Shown here one piece after another: positions 1 to 5,862 of a stretch of DNA of 7,221 bases. Location of the stretch: assembly GCA_964640935.1 (NCBI GenBank), contig CAZXIY010000058.1:1-7221 (forward strand), given 5' to 3'. Position 1 is the stretch's first letter. Each line of letters starts with the position of its first letter. The stretch is from CAZXIY01 sp964640935. Its GTDB lineage: Archaea > Thermoplasmatota > Thermoplasmata > Methanomassiliicoccales > Methanomethylophilaceae. The notes below the pieces were generated by a model that was given only the letters and a program-made list of their open reading frames with translations, did no database searches and was not told the origin of the DNA. The position numbers were made by a program, and so were the translations under genes.

Positions 1-174
1 TTCTCTCTTGCAGTGCCCGGTTCCATCGGGGTGCCTGTGGAACAGCTCTCTGCGGATCTTGTGATCTACGGATTCAACATGTCCTCTGTACTCGGCGTGC
101 TTCTGTGCATCCTGGCACTGGTGCTTACGGTTGTCGTCAAGGATCATGTCGTATCGAAAGATGACAAGGGATAA
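1..174 (+). CDS. C-terminal end of a membrane protein, probably a transporter (5' partial)
   Basis: The frame is open from the first base and ends at a TAA, giving the last 57 residues of a protein whose start lies outside the window. About 25 residues, including VPVEQLSADLV, lead into one strongly hydrophobic segment (roughly residues 28-48, rich in V and L), followed by a short charged tail ending KDDKG. A final membrane helix followed by a short cytoplasmic charged tail is usual at the C-terminus of MFS-type drug or metabolite exporters, and the loop before it fits that family. This is only a guess from topology, since no diagnostic motif lies in the fragment. The next gene begins about 70 bases downstream behind its own TATA-like box, so it is probably a separate transcription unit. 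Confidence 0.55.
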   Translation, partial: FSLAVPGSIGVPVEQLSADLVIYGFNMSSVLGVLLCILALVLTVVVKDHVVSKDDKG

Positions 175-209
175 TCAATTGTCAGATCAATCGAAATCGG
201 TATCACGTC

Positions 210-221
210 CATATGCATATG
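210..221 (+). promoter_or_regulatory. TATA-like box inside a perfect 12-bp palindrome
   Basis: CATATGCATATG is its own reverse complement and is the only AT-rich element between the transporter end and the next gene. Its centre (215-216) is 28-29 bases before the ATG at 244. That matches the TATA-to-start spacing of the two other promoters in this window and suggests a leaderless transcript. The ATG at 232 would be too close to serve such a promoter. No clear purine-rich BRE precedes it. The palindrome could also be a regulator site. Confidence 0.4.
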
Positions 222-243
222 TCGTTGCGGAATGAGATTCGCA

Positions 244-510
244 ATGATCAGGTTATGCGGCGGAGCATCGGCGATGCTAACCCCTGACAGGAAGATAGCG
301 ATAGATCTCGGCAAATGCAATGCGATCGGGGACATCATCGCCAGCAATGCCGAGTACATCCAATTCATGTGGAAAGGTGTCAGGGTCACGCTGTACAGCA
401 ACGGCAGTATTCTGTTCTATCATTTTATCGACGAAGAGAAGTCGCGCGGTTATGCTTCGGACATACTGAGGACAATAGGCGTTGATGACACGTTCCAGAT
501 TGAAATCTGA
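244..510 (+). CDS. Small conserved-looking protein of unknown function, TBP/ThiF-tail-like C-terminal half
   Basis: An 88-residue soluble protein that I do not recognise by name. There is no signal peptide or membrane segment. The first 30 residues contain LCGGAS and one further Cys (GKCNAIGD). The last 40 residues read as beta strand, beta hairpin with NGS at the turn, beta strand, then a helix ending in ILRTIG. That order resembles half a TATA-binding-protein fold, or the small tail domain on some archaeal ThiF/MoeB-like proteins; this is pattern matching, not a confirmed hit. The start at 244 is preferred because the TATA-like palindrome sits 28-29 bases before it. An in-frame ATG at 232 would add MRFA. 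The stop lies 85 bases before the phosphatase start, which has its own promoter. It is likely a real gene because it fills the gap between two promoters with a plausible fold. Confidence 0.6.
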   Translation: MIRLCGGASAMLTPDRKIAIDLGKCNAIGDIIASNAEYIQFMWKGVRVTLYSNGSILFYHFIDEEKSRGYASDILRTIGVDDTFQIEI

Positions 511-560
511 ATGTGTCAGTAGATCTGTTCCTGCAGAATATGTTACTGCATTCAAAACAG

Positions 561-571
561 ATATAGTTATA
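561..571 (+). promoter_or_regulatory. Archaeal-type TATA box for the PAP2 phosphatase
   Basis: ATATAGTTATA is centred 30 bases before the ATG at 596 and is preceded by an A-rich stretch (TTCAAAACAG) that could act as a BRE. The spacing places transcription start at or just before the ATG, implying a leaderless or nearly leaderless mRNA. It is the main reason to reject the longer in-frame start at 482, which would put the promoter inside the coding region. Confidence 0.5.
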
Positions 572-595
572 ATACTATTCGGGCGTACTGAATCA

Positions 596-1540
596 ATGGC
601 GTTTGACACAGGATTCCTGGTGTGGCTTCAGCAATACAGGGCAATGGTACCGGATTCCATCAATCAATTGATGTCGCAGGCTTCTTCGCTCACATATTAT
701 GCCCTTATAATCGTAGTAGTGGCAGCGATTCTATGGTGGAAGGGGGGTAAGAAGAGCGAGTACGCCGTCGTCGCATTCGCGATCGCCCACGCGATATACC
801 TTGTCCTGTGTCTGACGTTGGATGTTCCGCGCCCGTGGGAGTTGGATCCCAATGTCATTCCGATGAGTCGCTCTCCCGGATTATCCTGTCCAAGCGGACA
901 TATGGCCATCGTTACATCGGTTTTTGGAGCACTGGCATATATAATGCGGAAGAAGATCGTCACTGTACTATCGGTCATCATCATAGCATTCGTTGGTATT
1001 CAGAGGATGTATGTCGGCGTCCATACGCCGATCGATATTCTTTTCGGCGTTGCGGTCGGATTGGCTGCCCTGGTAATAGCAGTCTATATGCTGGATTGGG
1101 CCGGTGATGACAGAAAGGGAGCATACTGGGTGTTCGCCGTTACGTTATTGATAATGATCATCTCAGTACTTTATGCGGATTCGCAGCCATCGGTTTACGT
1201 GGATGGTAAATTCGTATTCGACAAGTTGGATCAGCGTGTATATCTGGCTCAGATGGAATTAACGATGTTGGCGATGATCATAGGGGTCGCCGTCAACAGA
1301 TATACCGATGCATTTGCGATCCCTAACACCGGCAGAAACAGTATGGTAGCTGGAAGCGTGATAGGTGCCGCCGTCATTCTGGCTATACTCTACGGTATGA
1401 AATATCTCTTGGCGTTCGATAAGACCTTTTATTCCGCCAACTGGCTTCCCGGAGTGATATCTGTTTTATTCGCGTTCTTTGTCTATCCGCTGATATGGAG
1501 ATATGCGATCGGATACAGGCGAGATGTTCCAGCAGTATGA
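596..1540 (+). CDS. PAP2-family membrane phosphatase with extra C-terminal membrane domain and altered motif 1
   Basis: A 314-residue integral membrane protein of the PAP2 (type 2 phosphatidate phosphatase, vanadium haloperoxidase-like) superfamily, whose members hydrolyse lipid phosphates or polyprenyl diphosphates at the membrane surface. Motif 2 is CPSGH (His102) and motif 3 is R137...H143...D147 (QRMYVGVHTPID), so the proposed acid-base and nucleophile histidines are present. Motif 1 (K-x6-RP) keeps R79-P80, but the Lys position is Cys72 (codon TGT). Helices lie near residues 31-48, 57-73, 104-117, 121-135 and 147-166, followed by about four more hydrophobic segments (177-194, 218-233, 249-270, 284-305). 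The total exceeds the roughly 200-230 residues of a minimal PAP2 protein. The start at 596 is set by the TATA box at 561-571; an in-frame ATG at 482 overlaps the previous gene and adds a non-hydrophobic leader. The substrate cannot be read from sequence; a polyprenyl or ether-lipid phosphate is likely. Confidence 0.88.
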   Translation: MAFDTGFLVWLQQYRAMVPDSINQLMSQASSLTYYALIIVVVAAILWWKGGKKSEYAVVAFAIAHAIYLVLCLTLDVPRPWELDPNVIPMSRSPGLSCPSGHMAIVTSVFGALAYIMRKKIVTVLSVIIIAFVGIQRMYVGVHTPIDILFGVAVGLAALVIAVYMLDWAGDDRKGAYWVFAVTLLIMIISVLYADSQPSVYVDGKFVFDKLDQRVYLAQMELTMLAMIIGVAVNRYTDAFAIPNTGRNSMVAGSVIGAAVILAILYGMKYLLAFDKTFYSANWLPGVISVLFAFFVYPLIWRYAIGYRRDVPAV

Positions 1541-1544
1541 TTTT

Positions 1545-1580
1545 GTCGATTCCCGTGGTCAACAGACCATGGAAATCGAC
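1545..1580 (+). terminator. Hairpin directly after the phosphatase stop codon
   Basis: Arms 1545-1560 and 1565-1580 form a 16-position stem with a 4-base AACA loop. There is one C/A mismatch, and the G1555-T1570 position is a G-U wobble in RNA. It begins 4 bases (TTTT) after the TGA. No long T run follows, so it may stabilise the mRNA 3' end rather than act as a classical terminator. Confidence 0.5.
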
Positions 1581-1590
1581 ATTAAACCGT

Positions 1591-1647
1591 CTTATAAAGG
1601 AGATTTAAACGGAGCTCATGAACCAGTCGACCATCTTCAGATTGTAA
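1591..1647 (+). promoter_or_regulatory. Orphan promoter-like site with a 9-codon ORF
   Basis: A TATA-like CTTATAAAG (1591-1599) is followed by two GGAG elements and an ATG at 1618 that opens only nine codons (MNQSTIFRL) before TAA at 1645. The second GGAG ends three to four bases before the ATG. The arrangement looks like the 5' end of a gene whose body has been lost, or a leader peptide. Nothing downstream in this frame is coding. Confidence 0.25.
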
Positions 1648-1717
1648 TGTGAGAAGAATGTACTATTATTTTGTCGAACGATGAATCCGTTAGTTCCATT
1701 TTATCGTAGAATTACTT

Positions 1718-1799
1718 CAAATTGTACAGTAAAACCTCCTCAAATTGTACAGTAAAACCTCCTCAAATTGTACAGTAAAACCTCCTCAAATTGTACAGT
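1718..1799. repeat. Tandem 23-bp direct repeat array (3.6 copies)
   Basis: Three perfect units (1718-1740, 1741-1763, 1764-1786) and a truncated fourth (1787-1799, first 13 bases) abut without spacers. Each unit starts with a CAAATTGTACAGT core containing the palindrome TGTACA and ends in CCTCCT. The 23-bp period is close to two helical turns. A degenerate relative lies at about 1635-1653. The array ends 20 bases before the ATG of the broken gene at 1820. It could be an operator array, or the multiple terminal repeats of a lost insertion sequence, as in IS21-type ends. No transposase remains in view. Confidence 0.85.
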
Positions 1800-1819
1800 G
1801 AGTTAGATCTGCGAATGAC

Positions 1820-2590
1820 ATGGCGTTAGCGGATGAGCGGATACTTGCCAAGAGCTATCAACAGGGAATTGATGGATAGCCTGAAAGCCATACGCTCACT
1901 ACCACCGAGGCATACGGTTTAGTCGGCGGGATCGGAACGAATAACATAGATCTCGGTTATACGATGACCCTCGCCGCTCAGGATAACGAGATGGTGTTCT
2001 TCGATTCGTCATCGACGGGCGGCAAAGTCCATATTTTGTGGGCATCGTTTGTCTCCACTGCAGGTGACGATGGGTTACAAGGGGGCCAACATAACCATTT
2101 TCGAAGGGGACGTTCTGATAGACAATGCGATGATAGTCAAAGACGATATGAGAACGACCTTTCAGAGATTCGATGCGGAACCGGCGATATGAGAGGCGGT
2201 GTATTCGCCTACATCCGGCACTAGCACTTCGTTCATGCCGGACATATCGGGATATGTATGCGAGGGGAAGGACACCTACATCGTCGGAACGGATGTAAAG
2301 GCCGTCGAATACGATCTCACGCTGACCTTCTCGGACATCTTCAGGAATGCGGTCACGGCAACACAGTATTCGGGTCGAATACGTCGGAGTGGGCCATCAC
2401 GTGCGATTCCTTCTTCGGAGGCTACCTGCTGCACATAGCGACCGAGTACACGATCGACGGGGATCTGTATCACGGGAATTACATCGGGATCCTGTCCTCC
2501 GATCTGAAGAGCATAACGGTCTCCGGGTGCTCTCTGGCCGAGGACGGGACCCAGCTCGTCCTCTCTATGGACCTGGCTCTTATGGAGTGA
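1820..2590 (+). pseudogene. Broken gene related to the lipoprotein of operon A
   Basis: A coding-like stretch of about 257 codons is interrupted by TAG at 1877-1879, a frame change near 2070-2085, TGA at 2190-2192 and a second frame change near 2365-2375 that returns to the first frame. It ends at TGA 2588-2590. Joined across the breaks it gives a beta-rich protein with alternating polar and hydrophobic residues. The segment after the second shift contains W-A-I-T, GGYLLH and SLAEDGTQLVLSMDL. These line up with T-W-T-A-F, GGYLYH and ISEDGQTMHMVSFWMD near the end of the intact 406-residue lipoprotein encoded at 4552-5772. No intact signal peptide was found at the 5' end; ATG 1820 is the first plausible start (MALADERI) and may not be the original one. 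I infer a decayed paralogue of that surface protein. The alternative is several sequencing indels, which the two clean stops make less likely. Confidence 0.65.
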
Positions 2591-2597
2591 GGTCCGT

Positions 2598-2626
2598 CCG
2601 CCGCCGTACAATATGTACGGCGGCGG
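2598..2626 (+). terminator. GC-rich perfect hairpin after the broken gene
   Basis: Two 13-base arms (2598-2610 and 2614-2626) pair perfectly around a 3-base ATA loop. The stem is rich in CCG/CGG, starts 7 bases after the TGA and is followed by a T-rich stretch (ATTTTCTCATTT). This is the strongest terminator-like structure in the window. Its survival suggests that the decay of the gene before it is recent. Confidence 0.7.
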
Positions 2627-2857
2627 TATCATTTTCTCATTTGCGATTATGTGCACTGTGTTGCTAATGCGGAATATGTGCGAATTTTCTCATTCGTTTT
2701 ATATGGAAAATGTGTGAAAAATACCGTTATGAAATGGTAGAAATTGTGTAATTATCAAGAACGTGCATACTGTGCCAGATACGAGTCTTAAGAATAGTGA
2801 TATCGGGTGATAAATGTCATATAGTCTTCAGTTCAGGCTGTTCGTGTATCGAAGAGG
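2627..2857. other. AT-rich stretch without a gene
   Basis: No reading frame here has a convincing protein pattern. The stretch contains two copies of ATTTTCTCATT (2631-2641 and 2684-2694), a TTTTATATGG element near 2697-2706 and many short T runs, which in archaea can themselves end transcription. No RNA gene was recognised. Confidence 0.5.
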
Positions 2858-2902
2858 AATAGAAGGAAATCCTTCTATTTACTAGAAGGATTTCCTTCTA
2901 TT
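2858..2902. repeat. Perfect 20-bp inverted repeat, likely transcript end of operon A
   Basis: Arms 2858-2877 and 2883-2902 are exact reverse complements around a 5-base TTTAC loop. Each arm is itself nearly palindromic (AGAAGG...CCTTCT), so either one long hairpin or two small ones can form. It lies about 70 bases past the channel stop codon on the minus strand, where an operon end would be expected. A miniature mobile element or a cruciform-type regulatory site is also possible. Confidence 0.7.
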
Positions 2903-2972
2903 GACTGTGCCCATCGGCATCATCGTGAAAGATGATTCCGAGTTTCTGTCAGTCATCCGAGAGTTTGTGCCA

Positions 2973-3908
2973 TCAGCTGTTATACGGGCCGTTATCTTTG
3001 GCGGCGACATCCTGGTGGCTCAGTCTGGCCAGGCCGACGCCCGCCTTCTTGAACTCGGTTATGATCTCGTGCCTTATATCGCTGCATACGTCATCGTGGC
3101 AATCGAAGTCGTCAAGGAACACGGTCAGTTTCACCGTGACCGTTCTGGAGTTGAAATCTTCTATCTCGATCTCCGATGCGTACTTAGGATTGTCCTTTAT
3201 CACGTGCTCCGAGCTGTTGGCGATCCTGAGCATAATTTCCTTCGCAGTATCGAAGTCCGCGTCGAATCTGATATCCACGAATATCAGCATCCCGTAGACG
3301 TTCCTTGTCGCCAGGTAGTTGATGATCGTAGAGTCGGCCAGTTTGTTGTTCGGCATGCTGTATATGCGCGACGAATCCCACTCTCTGAAACGGGTGTTCA
3401 TTATGCCGATCTTCAGCACTTCCAGCTTCTCGTCGCCGCCGTCCAGGGTGATTATATCGCCGACCTTGAACGGGTGGGCCAGAAGAAGGCTCATGCCGCT
3501 GAAGAACTGGGTCAGGGTGCTCTGTGCGCCGAACGTTATCGCAAGTCCTATCAGACCGGCGCTGGTGAGCGCGATTATCAGATCGACGCCGATGGTGGAC
3601 ATGATCATGAATACGGCCACGCAGGCGATGACGATCATCACTATGACGTTGATCAGAGGTATCACCGACTCCGGCGTGTTCGCGGTCTCGGGGTCGTCGA
3701 AGCGCTTCACCAGATGCGGTATCGCGGCAGCGTAGACGGTCCATACGGCAAGAGCGATCAGTATTATCATCGTAATTACGAAGATCTTCTCCAGGACGGC
3801 CATGCTGCGGATGTCCATGCCGCATATGCGGGCGGCGTAGATGATGCCGAACAGTATGATCACCGCGACGATAATCTTGGCGAGGTAGGATGACTTGTTG
3901 TCCTTCAT
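2973..3908 (-). CDS. MscS-family mechanosensitive ion channel
   Basis: A 311-residue small-conductance mechanosensitive channel homologue, which in this family opens under membrane tension to release solutes during hypo-osmotic shock. Helices lie near residues 10-28, 41-62 and 84-105. They are followed by the pore-lining TM3 region (about 107-143), rich in Gly, Ala and small residues (LTSAGLIGLAITFGAQ, then FFSGM). The beta domain follows with the family signature HPFKVGDIITLDG and, after strand VLKIGIMNTRF, the MPNNKLADSTIINY segment (residues 185-198). The mixed alpha/beta C-terminal domain runs from about 203 to 300. The length is near that of E. coli MscS (286), so it is a minimal three-helix channel. 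The ATG overlaps the TGA of the upstream gene as ATGA, with a G-rich Shine-Dalgarno-like run about 10 bases before it. It is the last gene of a three-gene operon, followed by the 2858-2902 inverted repeat. Confidence 0.95.
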   Translation of the reverse strand: MKDNKSSYLAKIIVAVIILFGIIYAARICGMDIRSMAVLEKIFVITMIILIALAVWTVYAAAIPHLVKRFDDPETANTPESVIPLINVIVMIVIACVAVFMIMSTIGVDLIIALTSAGLIGLAITFGAQSTLTQFFSGMSLLLAHPFKVGDIITLDGGDEKLEVLKIGIMNTRFREWDSSRIYSMPNNKLADSTIINYLATRNVYGMLIFVDIRFDADFDTAKEIMLRIANSSEHVIKDNPKYASEIEIEDFNSRTVTVKLTVFLDDFDCHDDVCSDIRHEIITEFKKAGVGLARLSHQDVAAKDNGPYNS

Positions 3909-4555
3909 TTTTCGTCATCCCCCTTCTTGGAGAATATGCGGTTGACGGCTGGTATGACGTAGATGATGACGGCTATCGCCGCCAGCAGCACCGTCAGGAA
4001 CGTGATGAGGGCGGGGAACCATGCCCCGTCCAGCGGAGCGGGCATGTTATTGTCCCATACTCCGAAGAATTTGTTGTAGTAGTCGGCGGACGAGTATTTG
4101 GAATGGACCGTTATGCTGAACGTGTCCGATGCGTCCGCCCTTATCGGATATCCCCTGTCGGGGTCGTTTATCGTTATCGTGAACGATATGCTGTAGCTGT
4201 CCTCGGGAGAGTATTCGTCCACGTGGAGGTGCACCTTGCAGCTGCCGATCTCCTGTCCGCCGATCTCGATCCTCTGTCCGTCCGGGTAGGTGGCGTCGAT
4301 ATGGTCCTGAGGGACCATCATCACGTAGATGACAAGGGTGTTCGGATCGGTATCCGTGCGGTCCAGCTTGTTGTGTATGTCCAGATACAGATCGATGGAT
4401 CCGCCGGCTTCGAGGCTGATGTCGGATATGGAAGGCGAGACGGTTATGCTGTCGGATTGAGCGTATCCGGCATCGGAGCCGCCGTCCGTCATGGACAGCG
4501 GGACTGCGGCCATCAGTACGGCCGCAAGTATCGCGAACATGACCGTTCTTCTCAT
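3905..4555 (-). CDS. Membrane-anchored extracellular beta-rich protein, MscS operon partner
   Basis: A 216-residue protein. A signal peptide covers residues 1 to about 22-32 (MRRTVMFAILAAVLMAA start). It is followed by an exported region (about 33-165) with alternating beta-strand pattern, containing ITVSPSISDISLEAGGSIDL and later SISFTITINDPDRGYP, which resembles an Ig-like or NEW3/CARDB-type beta sandwich. A juxtamembrane amphipathic stretch (FFGVWDNNMPAPLDGAW) leads to one transmembrane helix (about 179-203) and a short basic then acidic tail (RIFSKKGDDEK). The domain thus faces outside and is tethered beside the channel. The start at 4555 is chosen because it begins the signal peptide, overlaps the upstream stop as ATGA and has GAGG 8 bases before it; the longer open frame upstream is out-of-frame lipoprotein sequence. 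Function is unknown. A role as accessory subunit or cell-surface anchor of the channel is inferred from coupling and topology. Confidence 0.85.
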   Translation of the reverse strand: MRRTVMFAILAAVLMAAVPLSMTDGGSDAGYAQSDSITVSPSISDISLEAGGSIDLYLDIHNKLDRTDTDPNTLVIYVMMVPQDHIDATYPDGQRIEIGGQEIGSCKVHLHVDEYSPEDSYSISFTITINDPDRGYPIRADASDTFSITVHSKYSSADYYNKFFGVWDNNMPAPLDGAWFPALITFLTVLLAAIAVIIYVIPAVNRIFSKKGDDEK

Positions 4556-5772
4556 CCTATCATCCTCTGGAAAGTGTAGTATGTGCAACCGTTGTAATCG
4601 CTCTCGTCGTCCATCCAGAACGACACCATGTGCATGGTCTGGCCGTCCTCGCTGATCCAGCTGTAGCCGGTCGTCATCTTCAGATCGGCGGTCTGCGACA
4701 TCACGTGGTAAAGATACCCTCCTTCGTAATTGGAGTTCGTCACCGCGAATGCGGTCCACGTCAATGCTGCGTCGCCGGTACCGTCGCCCGCGAACAGGGC
4801 GTTCTCCTTCTTCGTGAAGTCGATGCCGACCTCTGTCGTTATCGGTCCGAGCTCTCCCAGGCCGTCGACGGAATATCCTTCCGTCATCCTCCACTTGCCC
4901 AGGAGCGTGTCGTCGATGTCAAGGACCTTCGGCGGACCGAGTATATCGGCCGCCCTGTAGATCCTTTCTACGGCCACGACCTGTCCCTTGATGTCCGAGA
5001 CCTCGGATGTGGTGTTCGTCCTCAGTATCAGCGTCGTCGGGCTCACCGTGACGTTCCACAGTATGCGGGACTCGTCCACCATGTATCCCATGTACACGGT
5101 CTGGCCCCTCTCGGTAGTGTAGCTGTTGACGAAGATGCCGTTCAGCATCTTCGTCACGGTCTCGTCGCCGACCTGCTGTTCCATCTCGGCCCTGAAGAAC
5201 GGACCGACCTGCTCCTGTATGGCGAATATCGAGCCTTTGAGGACGTAGTTTCCGTCCGCGTTCAGGCTCTCGCTGGACCACGATTCCCATTTGAGAGATA
5301 TACTCGGAGAGGAGGGGAGTTCGGCCATAGTCGCATTGGCGTTCTTGGAGTACGTGCAGTAGCAGACGTACCAATGGTCGACGCCTGATGTCGAATAGTA
5401 GTGTGATTCGCAGGTGTACATCTCGGTTCCGCGGATCTGGCCCATGGCGGAGACGTAGCCGTATGTGGTGTAGTACTCGAATACGATGTTGTCGTCTATG
5501 CGGCAGCCGGTGAAATCCACGTTCTGGGATTCGCCGTAGAACACCTCGCCCGACGTACCTCTGATGAACATGTCGAAGACGTCGTTGGTGTACGTGTAAT
5601 GCTTCTTCTGCTCGTCGTAGGCGACGGACCCGATCATATGCCAATAGCCCGTGACCTCGGTGTCCTCGGTCTCGCTGGGGTGATAGACGTTCAGAACGGC
5701 TATGGAGCATCCTGCGAGCAGCATGGCGACGACGCATACCGCGAACGCCTTATGCTTCACACCTAGCGACAT
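4552..5772 (-). CDS. Putative secreted lipoprotein with repeated beta-rich modules
   Basis: A 406-residue protein, first gene of the channel operon. The N-terminus has a basic stretch, a hydrophobic core and a good lipobox, LAGC, giving lipid attachment at Cys22. The mature part is rich in Tyr, Thr and Ser, with NxT/S sites and a strand-turn-strand pattern, and has no later membrane helix. The segment starting GYWHMIGSVAYD (about residue 42) and the one starting GKWRMTEGYSVDG (about 292) look like copies of one module of roughly 110 residues. A middle part (about 160-275) may be a third. No enzyme motif was seen and the family is not recognised. The start codon is fixed by the signal peptide and a promoter 28 bases before it; the end overlaps the next start as ATGA. 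The broken gene at 1820-2590 looks like a relative. Likely role: surface binding or sensing component working with the membrane-anchored protein and channel. Confidence 0.82.
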   Translation of the reverse strand: MSLGVKHKAFAVCVVAMLLAGCSIAVLNVYHPSETEDTEVTGYWHMIGSVAYDEQKKHYTYTNDVFDMFIRGTSGEVFYGESQNVDFTGCRIDDNIVFEYYTTYGYVSAMGQIRGTEMYTCESHYYSTSGVDHWYVCYCTYSKNANATMAELPSSPSISLKWESWSSESLNADGNYVLKGSIFAIQEQVGPFFRAEMEQQVGDETVTKMLNGIFVNSYTTERGQTVYMGYMVDESRILWNVTVSPTTLILRTNTTSEVSDIKGQVVAVERIYRAADILGPPKVLDIDDTLLGKWRMTEGYSVDGLGELGPITTEVGIDFTKKENALFAGDGTGDAALTWTAFAVTNSNYEGGYLYHVMSQTADLKMTTGYSWISEDGQTMHMVSFWMDDESDYNGCTYYTFQRMIG

Positions 5773-5794
5773 AGAGACTTTATTGCATCCAATG

Positions 5795-5806
5795 TTTATT
5801 TATTTT
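5795..5806 (-). promoter_or_regulatory. TATA-type promoter of the lipoprotein-channel operon
   Basis: On the minus strand the sequence reads GTGAAAATAAATAAAC. The AAATAAATAAA core is centred about 28 bases before the ATG at 5772, and the GTGAAAA just before it fits a BRE. This spacing predicts a leaderless transcript for the lipoprotein, whereas the two following genes have Shine-Dalgarno-like sequences, as expected for internal genes. Confidence 0.55.
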
Positions 5807-5862
5807 CACGATGAACGGGTGTGCGACGATCTGTGAAAATGCGATAGAAAAGGGGTTTCAGA

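Noticed and set aside
144..401. Minus-strand open frames over the small gene at 244-510
   Set aside because: They lack any coherent protein pattern and conflict with the promoter-supported plus-strand gene.
482..595. In-frame upstream ATG extending the PAP2 protein by 38 residues
   Set aside because: It overlaps the preceding gene, gives a non-hydrophobic leader unlike the family, and would place the TATA box inside the coding region.
1718..1799. CRISPR array
   Set aside because: Units abut directly with no unique spacers and no cas gene is nearby.
2901..3893. Long plus-strand open frame antisense to the channel
   Set aside because: It is the complement of a clear MscS gene; the translation is rich in R, H, V and D with no motif, typical of a shadow in GC-rich coding DNA.
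3184..3918. Alternative minus-strand frame across the channel
   Set aside because: Arg/His/Asp-rich shadow of the MscS frame.
4919..5737. Minus-strand 272-residue frame within the lipoprotein gene
   Set aside because: Extremely Arg-rich translation, a frame-shifted shadow; the lipobox frame is the coherent one.
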